Below the pieces are notes generated by a model. That model saw only the letters and a list, made by a program, of their open reading frames with translations. It searched no databases and was not told the DNA's origin. Positions 1-6,482 of a DNA stretch of 9,661 nt are shown here, in pieces. Numbering within the stretch: the stretch's first letter is position 1; the number at the start of each line of letters is the position of its first letter. Location of the stretch: assembly GCA_002171675.1 (NCBI GenBank), contig NHDX01000014.1, forward strand, positions 1 to 9,661, read 5' to 3'. Source of the DNA: Chloroflexi bacterium TMED70. GTDB taxonomy: Bacteria; Chloroflexota; Dehalococcoidia; Lucifugimonadales; Lucifugimonadaceae. A program made the translations under genes and the position numbers.

Positions 1-1388
1 CAGCTGGCTCTCCTGCAAATGTAGCAGAAGTAAAACCAAATTTTGATCCTCAAACTAACTTTGCTCATATAACTAAATGGCATTCATCAATAACTAAGAG
101 CTCAGAAATTTCTACTCAAATGAGAAGAGCTATGTCTGCATTAAAAAATGGTAGACCTGGGCCAGTACTTCTTGAAATGAGAAGTGATGCTATGGCAGGA
201 GAAGTAGATAACACAGATGATTATTCAAGTCCTAATGCTATTGTGACTTCTCCAAGTCTTTCAGATGTTAAGGATGCTGTTAAGGCTCTTGGAAATGCAA
301 AAAACCCTGTAATTTGGGCAGGTCAAGGAGTTTTATATGGTGCAGCAACAGAAGAACTAAAAGAATTTGCAGAAATTATGCAAATTCCTGTTATTACAAC
401 AATGCCAGGAAAATCAGCATTTGATGAACGTCATCCACTATCACTAGGAGCTGCAAATAGAACTGCTCCTAAAGCTGTATGGTCTTGGTTAAAAGATTCT
501 GATGTACTTATTGGTCTAGGTGCTAGTTTTTCAAAAACTACATTTGGAATAGACATACCTGAAGGGAAATTTATAATTCATAATACAAATAATGTTGAAG
601 ATATTGATAAAGAATATTCAACTGAAATTGGACTATTAGGAGATGTAAAATCTACTCTAAAAATGCTTATTGATGAAGCAAAAGGAAATTATGGAGATTC
701 AAGAACTAAGGATACAAAAATCTTAGAATCAATTGCTCAAGTTAAACAGGAATGGGAAGCAGATTGGGCACCACTATTAAATTCTAATGATGTACCAATA
801 AATCCATATAGATTGATTACTGAAATTAATAATGCAGTTGACCATGAAAATACAATAATGACACATGATGCTGGCCATCCTAGAGATCAAATTATGCCGT
901 TCTATCCAGCAACTGTTCCAAATAGCTATATTGGATGGGGTAAATCTACTCATTTAGGATATGGGTTGCCTCTAGTAATCGGTGCTAAAATAGCTCACCC
1001 AGAGAAATTTTGTGTTAATTTTATGGGAGATACAGCTTTTGGTCTTTCTGGCTTAGATTTAGAAACTTCAGTTAGATCTGGAAGTCCTATAACAACTATA
1101 CTATTGAACAACAGTACTATGGGAGGTTATGACCACCATATGCCTATAGCTATGGAGAGATACGGTGCAGGAAATAATACAGGTTCCTACACTACAATTG
1201 CTGAAGGTCTAGGAGCTAAAGGAATCTATGTTGAAAAACCTGAAGAAATAGTTCCAGCTATTAAAGATGCACAAAAAACAAATAATGATGGGCAAAGTGC
1301 TCTTATTGAGGTAATTACTCAACAAGAAGGAAGATTTAGTAGATACTATAATGACGAAAGTTTAACTGGCGGGAAAATAGTAAAGTAA
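1..1388 (+). CDS. Thiamine-diphosphate-dependent enzyme, acetolactate synthase/benzoylformate decarboxylase superfamily (5' partial)
   Basis: The reading frame is open from base 3, so the gene begins before the window; the ATG at 120 is internal. The visible 461 residues contain the end of the PYR domain (about 1-75), the central domain (about 84-227) and the ThDP-binding PP domain (about 284-440). The PP domain has the classic GD-x(25)-NN diphosphate/Mg motif: GDT at 342-344 and NN at 369-370, with Thr where most relatives have Gly or Ala. The run GKSTHLGYGLP just before it is typical of the family. Relatives are about 550 residues, so roughly 90-100 N-terminal residues, including the expected catalytic Glu, lie outside. 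The family cleaves or joins 2-keto acids in the cytoplasm. It is followed after one base by an enolase-superfamily dehydratase, which suggests a catabolic role rather than branched-chain amino acid synthesis. The exact reaction is unknown; a decarboxylase, carboligase or C-C lyase is possible. Confidence 0.9.
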   Translation, partial: AGSPANVAEVKPNFDPQTNFAHITKWHSSITKSSEISTQMRRAMSALKNGRPGPVLLEMRSDAMAGEVDNTDDYSSPNAIVTSPSLSDVKDAVKALGNAKNPVIWAGQGVLYGAATEELKEFAEIMQIPVITTMPGKSAFDERHPLSLGAANRTAPKAVWSWLKDSDVLIGLGASFSKTTFGIDIPEGKFIIHNTNNVEDIDKEYSTEIGLLGDVKSTLKMLIDEAKGNYGDSRTKDTKILESIAQVKQEWEADWAPLLNSNDVPINPYRLITEINNAVDHENTIMTHDAGHPRDQIMPFYPATVPNSYIGWGKSTHLGYGLPLVIGAKIAHPEKFCVNFMGDTAFGLSGLDLETSVRSGSPITTILLNNSTMGGYDHHMPIAMERYGAGNNTGSYTTIAEGLGAKGIYVEKPEEIVPAIKDAQKTNNDGQSALIEVITQQEGRFSRYYNDESLTGGKIVK

Positions 1389-1389
1389 T

Positions 1390-2565
1390 ATGAAAACCAC
1401 TGGATTTAGATTATTACAACTAGGAACCCCTTGGAGAAACTTATCTTATATTGTTATTGAAACTGACGAAGGTATAAGCGGAATAGGTGAAGCTAGAGTA
1501 CTAGGAAAAACTCATACTGTAGCAGAGTATCTAAAGGACGTTGAGAGGCACTTTATTGGACATGATCCATTTGATATCGAGGCCTTGTTTCGAAGATTTA
1601 CCCTACTTGATTTTGGTAAGGCTGGAGAAGTTGTTCATACAGGTTTAGCAATGGTAGAAATGGCTTTTTGGGATATTATGGGCAAAGCTACTAATCAACC
1701 AGTTTATAAATTACTTGGAGGAAAAGTACAAGATAAGATTCAAGCCTATGCAAATGGGTGGTATACAGTAGAAAGAACACCTGGTAGTTTTGCATTAGCT
1801 GCATCAAAAGTAGTATCTAAAGGTTATAAAGCATTAAAATTTGATCCTTTTGGGAATGGCGATTTAGAACTTTCAAGAAATGAACTTTTTAAGTCTATTG
1901 AAATAATTGAAGCTGTTTCTGATGCTATAACAGACGATATGCAAATGATGATTGAAATGCATGGTAGATTTGCTGCTCACCAAGCTGTAGAAATTGCCAA
2001 CAAAATTGATCAACTTAATATTGGGTGGATTGAAGAACCTGTAAGACCAAGCGACAACCCAAGCTTAGAAAAAGTGAGAATCCAAACTTCTCTGCCAATA
2101 GCAACAGGTGAAAGACTTTATGGAGCATCTGAGTTTAGAGAAATCTGGTCAAATAATTCAGTAGATATTATTCAACCTGATATCACACAATGTGGAGGGA
2201 TTTTTGAAACAAAAAAAATTGCTTCAACTGCTGAAATTTACTCAATTATGGTAGCTCCACACAATGTAGGTGGAGTTATATCTACTTTAGCAGCAATACA
2301 CTTGTGTTTTACCTTAAGAAATGTAAAAATTCTTGAACACTTTAATGACTTTGCAGATCCTTTTGTAAAAGAAGCTGCAAACTTCTATCCTGAAGTTAAG
2401 GATGGTTTCTTTAGTGTTCCAGAAAAACCGGGTTGGGGAGTTGAATTAAATGAAGACTTTATACTTTCTCATCCTCCAGAAAAAAATAAGGATGGAATTA
2501 ATTTAGACCCAGGCTTAAATATGTTTGAGAAGATGGATTGGGCAAAAAGAGGGCAATCAGAATAA
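1390..2565 (+). CDS. Enolase-superfamily enzyme, mandelate racemase/D-galactonate dehydratase-like
   Basis: A 391-residue protein of normal length for the mandelate racemase/muconate lactonizing subgroup, with the N-terminal capping domain (1-115) and a TIM barrel (about 120-340). Metal ligands can be placed at E189, E215 (IEEP) and E241 (GER). H191 in the EMHGR motif, the D264/H291 dyad (QPD and APH) and E316 match the acid/base residues of galactonate/gluconate-type dehydratases. The second barrel strand reads KALKFDP (K147-P153) rather than the racemase KxK pattern. Family knowledge therefore points to dehydration of an acid sugar or other 2-hydroxy acid to a 2-keto-3-deoxy acid. The first metal ligand is Glu rather than the usual Asp. 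It starts one base after the ThDP gene stop, without an obvious ribosome-binding site, so translation is probably coupled. The precise substrate cannot be told. Confidence 0.93.
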   Translation: MKTTGFRLLQLGTPWRNLSYIVIETDEGISGIGEARVLGKTHTVAEYLKDVERHFIGHDPFDIEALFRRFTLLDFGKAGEVVHTGLAMVEMAFWDIMGKATNQPVYKLLGGKVQDKIQAYANGWYTVERTPGSFALAASKVVSKGYKALKFDPFGNGDLELSRNELFKSIEIIEAVSDAITDDMQMMIEMHGRFAAHQAVEIANKIDQLNIGWIEEPVRPSDNPSLEKVRIQTSLPIATGERLYGASEFREIWSNNSVDIIQPDITQCGGIFETKKIASTAEIYSIMVAPHNVGGVISTLAAIHLCFTLRNVKILEHFNDFADPFVKEAANFYPEVKDGFFSVPEKPGWGVELNEDFILSHPPEKNKDGINLDPGLNMFEKMDWAKRGQSE

Positions 2566-2587
2566 CTAGTTAGGAATTTTATATAAT

Positions 2588-4168
2588 ATGTTCGATTTAC
2601 TCATAAAAAATGGATATATTATTGATGGTTCCGGTCAATCAAGATATAAATCAGACATTGGAATTAAAGGTGAAAAGATTGTTTTTATTGGTGATTCAGA
2701 TGATAAAAACTCAAAAAGAATCATTGATGCAAGTGGGTTAATAGTATCTCCAGGATTTATCGATGCTCACACTCATCATGATGGAGTTTTATTAAATAAT
2801 CCTCAACATGCTAGCAGTTTAAGACAAGGAGTAACAACAGAAATTCTTGGTCAAGATGGTCTTTCATATGCTCCTCTTTCTCCAGATAATTATGAAATTC
2901 AAAGAAAATATTTAGGAGGAATTCTAGGTAATGCTCCTAAAAATCTGGATATGAGTAGCGTAAAAGCATTTAGATCTCACTATCATAAAAAAGTTTCTAT
3001 AAATACAGCTTATCCTGTATCGCATGGAGCTCTAAGGATGGAGTCAGTGGGATTTTTTGATAAGCCTTTAGAAGGCAAACAATTAGACCATGCAAAAAAT
3101 TTACTTAATGAAGGTTTATCTGAAGGTTCAGTTGGTTTAGCAACTGGAATGTCATATCATCCAAATGCATGGAGTAATACTGAAGAATTAATAGAACTAT
3201 GTAAAGTTGTCAGAGAAAATAACGGTGTTTATATAACTCATTTGAGGGATGTAAATCCAGAAAGAGGCTTTGGAGGAGGTGGAGTTCCTGAAGCTCTCGA
3301 AATAGGTAGAAAATCAGGAGTTAGGGTTCATTTTTCTCATACTAGAACAAGCGCTGATAATGCAGGGAAGGTATCTGAAGTTTTAGAGCTAATCGATGAA
3401 GCAAAAAATGAAGGAGTTAACTGTACTTTGGAATTGTATCCTTATCCAACAGGTAGTTCCTTTTTATTAAGTAATCTTCCAAGTTGGGCACATGAAGGAG
3501 GTCCAAAAAATATTTTAGAAAGATTAAACGATAAAAATTCTCGAAAAAAAATTATTGAAAGTTTTAAACTAAATAAAAAAAGAAGAATGGATGAAGTATT
3601 ACTTTCTTATTTGCCTAAAAATCCTGAGTTAGAAGGAATGACAGTTTCTCAACTTTCTAAATTAAGAGGTATATCAATGGGAGATCTTATTTGTGATTTA
3701 TTGATTGAACAAGATTTACAGGTAGGTTTTTGGCTTATTCCTCCTCAAAGTATCTCCATATGGAAACAGTTAAGTAAAGATGCTATGGAATTTTTATCAA
3801 GGCCAGATTATATGATTGGTAGTGATTCAATTCCTATAGGAAACTTTCCACATCCAAGAGCATATGGAACTTTCCCTAGATTTGTTGGACGATTACGAAG
3901 ACAGTTTGGATTAATATCTCTAGAACAAATGATACAGAGAATTTCAAATAATCCAGCAAAAACTTTCAACTTAAAAGGCAGAGGATCTTTGAAAAAAGAT
4001 TTTTTTGCCGACATAGTAATTTTTGATGAAAATAAAATAATAGATACTGCTACCTACGATGATGCTAAACAATTCCCCGTTGGGATTCCATATGTAATAG
4101 TAAATGGATCTATAGCTGTGAATAATGAAGAGTGTACAGGTGTATTTGCAGGTCAAGCAGTTCCTTGA
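2588..4168 (+). CDS. Amidohydrolase of the N-acyl-D-amino-acid deacylase (D-aminoacylase) family
   Basis: The 526 residues match the length and layout of D-aminoacylase-type metal amidohydrolases: a small beta sandwich formed by both termini around a TIM barrel. Visible metal-site motifs are HTHHD (H61, H63), H218 in ITHLRD, H251 in HFSHT and D413 in IGSDS. The family signature PHPRAYGTFPR follows at 421-431, and a C-terminal FADIVIFD strand closes the sandwich. The usual bridging Cys of the VxGNCG segment is replaced by Asp (GQDG, D90), so metal content may differ from classical D-aminoacylases. The start ATG has AGGAA (2572-2576) 11 bases upstream, a weak and rather distant Shine-Dalgarno. 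It lies 22 bases after the enolase-superfamily gene and closes the operon. Likely activity is hydrolysis of an N-acyl-D-amino acid or related cyclic amide in the cytoplasm. There is no signal peptide, and the substrate is not assignable. Confidence 0.93.
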   Translation: MFDLLIKNGYIIDGSGQSRYKSDIGIKGEKIVFIGDSDDKNSKRIIDASGLIVSPGFIDAHTHHDGVLLNNPQHASSLRQGVTTEILGQDGLSYAPLSPDNYEIQRKYLGGILGNAPKNLDMSSVKAFRSHYHKKVSINTAYPVSHGALRMESVGFFDKPLEGKQLDHAKNLLNEGLSEGSVGLATGMSYHPNAWSNTEELIELCKVVRENNGVYITHLRDVNPERGFGGGGVPEALEIGRKSGVRVHFSHTRTSADNAGKVSEVLELIDEAKNEGVNCTLELYPYPTGSSFLLSNLPSWAHEGGPKNILERLNDKNSRKKIIESFKLNKKRRMDEVLLSYLPKNPELEGMTVSQLSKLRGISMGDLICDLLIEQDLQVGFWLIPPQSISIWKQLSKDAMEFLSRPDYMIGSDSIPIGNFPHPRAYGTFPRFVGRLRRQFGLISLEQMIQRISNNPAKTFNLKGRGSLKKDFFADIVIFDENKIIDTATYDDAKQFPVGIPYVIVNGSIAVNNEECTGVFAGQAVP

Positions 4169-4181
4169 TAATGCGATTAGG

Positions 4182-4527
4182 TAAAGAAGGACTATAAGCC
4201 GAGTTCTGTTCTACTTTTTAAAAGTATATGTGATCATCCATCTTGGCTAATTGTCACCAATTAGCTCATGCAGCTTACCCGGGAGCAGTCTAGGAAACTA
4301 AGCTCCTCTATTTAGCCTTGCACCAAGTGGGGTTTACCATACCTTATTTGTTACCAAAATAAGTGGTGAGCTCTTACCTCACCATTTCAACCTTACCAAA
4401 AATTGGCGGTATATTTTCTGTTGCACTTTCCGTCAAGTCGCCTTGCCCTGCTGTTAGCAGGCACTTTTCCTAGCGGTGCTCGGACTTTCCTCTGATATAA
4501 ATATCAGCGATCACTCGTCCTTCTTTA
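4182..4527 (-). ncRNA. rnpB: RNase P RNA, bacterial class A
   Basis: This is the catalytic RNA that removes tRNA 5' leaders. Reading the minus strand, the conserved GAGGAAAGTCCG (CR-I/P4 5' strand) lies at 4492-4481. The ACAGAAAATATACCGCC block lies at 4421-4405, and the closing AACAGAACTCGGCTTATA (CR-V/P4 3' strand) at 4210-4193. GGTAAACCCCAC and GCAAGGCTAAATAG in the P15/P16 region support class A. The two ends form an 11-bp P1 helix (4517-4527 with 4182-4192), which sets the ends. A 6-bp P3 hairpin with a four-base loop lies at 4492-4507. The RNA is about 346 nt, normal for class A. It lies 26 bases downstream of the recombinase-like gene on the same strand and faces the stop codon of the amidohydrolase 13 bases away. 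No separate terminator hairpin is visible after the 3' end. Confidence 0.97.
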
Positions 4528-4540
4528 ACCCAATATCCTA

Positions 4541-4569
4541 ATTATAAACTAAATTAAGATGAACTTAAA
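4541..4569 (-). promoter_or_regulatory. Possible rnpB promoter
   Basis: On the minus strand a perfect TATAAT lies at 4546-4541, ending 13 bases before the first P1 base of rnpB. A weak -35-like TTTAAG (three of six consensus bases) lies 17 bases further upstream, at 4569-4564. It overlaps the last codons and stop of the recombinase-like gene, so rnpB could be transcribed alone as well as by read-through. In such AT-rich DNA a TATAAT can occur by chance; its position is the main support. Confidence 0.45.
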
Positions 4570-5672
4570 ATAATTTCTTTAGAATCTTTATTCACAAAAA
4601 TTTTCTTAATTACTTTTTGTGAATTATCAAGATAAAAAACTAATTTTTGAAATTCAGACTTAAATTCAGAAAAATCAATTTTTCCAGATGTTAGTTCAGA
4701 AACAATTTTGTACAAATATTTATCTGAATACTTTTGATCAAAAAAATTATATCCTGAAAATTTTTGCTCTAGTAATGAGTTAAGTTTTTCACAACTTATA
4801 CTTAGTGATTTACAATTTGAATCTTTTGAATTTATATTTTTACAAGAGTAATATTTATAACTTTTAGATTTTCTTTCTCCATTGCTATACCAATAATTTT
4901 TATGACTTGTGGTGACTAATTTAGAGTCACAAAGTTTACAATATAAAATTTTGTTCCAAGAATTTTTTTTATATTTTCTACTTACTTTGTTATTTATTTC
5001 ATCAGAAACAGCGGTAAAGATTGAGTTATTAACTATAGGTTCATGTGAGTTTGGAATAAGAATGTTATATCTCCTATAATTTCCAATATAAAAATCATTT
5101 TGTAGTACATGCTTTACTGACTGATACGACCATTTTTTTGAACTAACTTCATTCAATTCATTTACAGTTTTATTAATTGATTTATTCTCTAAAAAAATAT
5201 TGAATATTTTTTTTATTACATCAGCTTGATTTTGTTCAACAATAAAAAGACTAGATGAGCTTTTTTTATAACCAAAAGGAATTTTTCCTAACACTTGACC
5301 TCTAGAAGCTTTTTTATTTATAGACTCCTTAATTCTAGATATTCTTTGAGGGCTATTACCAAAATAAGGCAAAGTTCTTATAGCATTTTGAAAAGGATCA
5401 GGAAAATCATATGAAGCACAGAAAATTAAGATTTTCAGATCGATTAAAGATATCATCTTTTTACAAAATCCTAATAAATCATCATCTAAAGATTTTGGAG
5501 AAGAAATAATAATTTTAGATATTTGTTCAGAATTTATCAGAAGCTTTATCTCGCTAAAATTATTATTTTGATAAAAAATATCAATTTCTAAATTTTCATA
5601 CTTGCAATAATCTATTAATTTATTCTTCTCTTCTAGATTATTTAAATCCGTGAGTAAAGCTAAAGATTTCAA
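4554..5672 (-). CDS. Serine-recombinase-like protein with degenerate catalytic domain (recombinase and zinc-ribbon domains retained)
   Basis: I choose the TTG at 5672-5670 as start (372 residues). GGAG at 5684-5681 sits 8 bases before it, and it gives an N-terminus, MKSLALLTDLNN, that aligns with the first strand of resolvases. An ATG at 5705 is possible but would overlap the previous gene by 28 bases and add 11 unrelated residues. Residues 1-95 keep a resolvase-like alternation of strands and helices, but the usual YxRxS...Q is ALLTDLNN and the usual DRLSR is PKSLD, so catalytic Ser and Arg appear lost. Residues about 105-230 are a well-preserved recombinase domain (RISRIKESINKKASRG, GKIPFGYKK, the YIGNY region). 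Cysteines 245, 248, 277 and 287 form a zinc ribbon, and a short helical tail follows. It is probably a DNA-binding protein without strand-exchange activity. It sits between the coiled-coil/zinc-ribbon gene and rnpB in one transcription unit. The function is unknown. Confidence 0.8.
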   Translation of the reverse strand: MKSLALLTDLNNLEEKNKLIDYCKYENLEIDIFYQNNNFSEIKLLINSEQISKIIISSPKSLDDDLLGFCKKMISLIDLKILIFCASYDFPDPFQNAIRTLPYFGNSPQRISRIKESINKKASRGQVLGKIPFGYKKSSSSLFIVEQNQADVIKKIFNIFLENKSINKTVNELNEVSSKKWSYQSVKHVLQNDFYIGNYRRYNILIPNSHEPIVNNSIFTAVSDEINNKVSRKYKKNSWNKILYCKLCDSKLVTTSHKNYWYSNGERKSKSYKYYSCKNINSKDSNCKSLSISCEKLNSLLEQKFSGYNFFDQKYSDKYLYKIVSELTSGKIDFSEFKSEFQKLVFYLDNSQKVIKKIFVNKDSKEIILSSS

Positions 5673-5677
5673 ATAAT

Positions 5678-6379
5678 TTACTCCGAAACTAAAGATTTTC
5701 CACAATTACAAATAATAGGAATTACAGATGACTTAACCTTCTCTATAAACGCATTAGGTAATTCAATTTTGCAACATGTACTTTTATTATTTTCTAATTT
5801 CCCAATTCCTAAATTTCCACTCTTTAGTAGAAAGTTTTCATACAATGTTAGAATTCTTTTGTCTAATAAATCAGAAATGTTTTCTCGTTGATTTGAGAGT
5901 ATAGTAATTTTTTCTGAAATATTTTTCTTTTTTTCAAATAACTTTTTTTCCTCTAAAATCCATTTGTCTTCAGTATCTAAAATCTTAAGTTCAGCATTTT
6001 CTTTTATACTCTCAAGCTTAATAATATTATTTGCTACTAATTCTTTTTTTGGATCAATATTTGAAATAAATTCAGATTTAGTTTTTATTTCAATCTTCAA
6101 TGCATCTAATTCTTTATTATTCCGTATTTTTCCTGAATATATAGTAGTATTTATATTATTAATTGAATCTTCATTTTCCTTTATCGAACTTAATATTTTT
6201 CTTTGAATTTTTTCTTGTTCTTCAATTTTATTCTGAATCATTGTAAGTTTTTCTTTGAGTCCATCTAGACCCATTTGATCTTTTAGCTTTTCATCAATTG
6301 AAGAAATCTCTTTTTGGAAAGACATGATATCAGTATCATACTTTTGTATTTCAAAATAATTTAAATTTTCTTCAGACAT
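5678..6379 (-). CDS. Coiled-coil protein with C-terminal four-cysteine tail (C4-type zinc-ribbon / DUF164-like)
   Basis: The 233 residues are mostly long charged helices forming an antiparallel coiled coil (about 8-185), followed by a small C-terminal cysteine-containing module (about 190-233). This is the architecture and length of the widespread C4-type zinc-ribbon proteins (DUF164), whose biochemical role is unsettled. The tail keeps KIELP (the usual HVQLP) and CNCGK (the usual CPNCGR). The cysteines are however at 202, 203, 224 and 226, as C-C and C-x-C rather than two CxxC knuckles. The start ATG is the only one before the first helix that fits the family. No good Shine-Dalgarno is visible in front of it, although AGGAA occurs too far upstream. 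It is the first gene of the minus-strand unit that ends with rnpB; the association of this family with rnpB is also seen in other bacteria, from memory. It diverges from pyruvate kinase. Confidence 0.8.
   Translation of the reverse strand: MSEENLNYFEIQKYDTDIMSFQKEISSIDEKLKDQMGLDGLKEKLTMIQNKIEEQEKIQRKILSSIKENEDSINNINTTIYSGKIRNNKELDALKIEIKTKSEFISNIDPKKELVANNIIKLESIKENAELKILDTEDKWILEEKKLFEKKKNISEKITILSNQRENISDLLDKRILTLYENFLLKSGNLGIGKLENNKSTCCKIELPNAFIEKVKSSVIPIICNCGKSLVSE
5681..5684 (-). promoter_or_regulatory. Shine-Dalgarno site deciding a TTG start
   Basis: GGAG on the minus strand lies 8 bases before the TTG at 5672 and within the last codons of the upstream zinc-ribbon gene (stop at 5680-5678). 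The spacing is ideal for the TTG, whereas the ATG at 5705 has no comparable motif. The TTG follows the upstream stop by five bases, so the two genes are likely translationally coupled. Confidence 0.6.
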
Positions 6380-6482
6380 AATTTATCTATTAGTTGTTTC
6401 CTATAATATATAATACGAAATATAAGATATAAACTATATTCTAATTTCTAAAAGATATTAAATATACTTAAGGGAAATCTTA
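6380..6482. promoter_or_regulatory. Divergent intergenic promoter region between zinc-ribbon gene and pyk
   Basis: This 103-base, almost pure A/T gap separates two divergent genes and must hold both promoters unless they lie inside coding sequence. On the plus strand two TATAAT hexamers occur at 6402-6407 and 6409-6414, and the same segment reads as TATTATA-type boxes on the minus strand. No convincing -35 box was found for either direction. A good Shine-Dalgarno for pyk, AAGGGA at 6470-6475, ends 7 bases before its ATG. No operator-like inverted repeat stands out from the A/T background. Confidence 0.4.

Noticed and set aside
3808..4156. Two short open frames on the minus strand inside the amidohydrolase gene.
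   Set aside because: They lie opposite a well-conserved coding region with clear family motifs, encode no recognisable protein and have no ribosome-binding sites.
4182..4527. An 11-base inverted repeat at 4182-4192 and 4517-4527 that could look like the ends of a small mobile element.
   Set aside because: The repeats are the two strands of the P1 helix of RNase P RNA, and all conserved blocks of that RNA lie between them.
4554..5705. A phage- or transposon-borne integrase with nearby attachment sites.
   Set aside because: The catalytic motifs are missing, no phage or transposon genes are near, and no direct repeats flanking the gene were noticed.
5964..6206. An 80-codon plus-strand open frame rich in Phe, Ile, Leu and Ser that could be read as a membrane protein.
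   Set aside because: It is the complement of Lys/Glu-rich coiled-coil codons of the zinc-ribbon gene, which always yields hydrophobic-looking frames.
6400..6440. Palindromic-looking TATA repeats in the divergent gap, considered as an operator.
   Set aside because: Simple alternating A/T sequence gives such symmetry by chance in this AT-rich DNA; no longer dyad was found.
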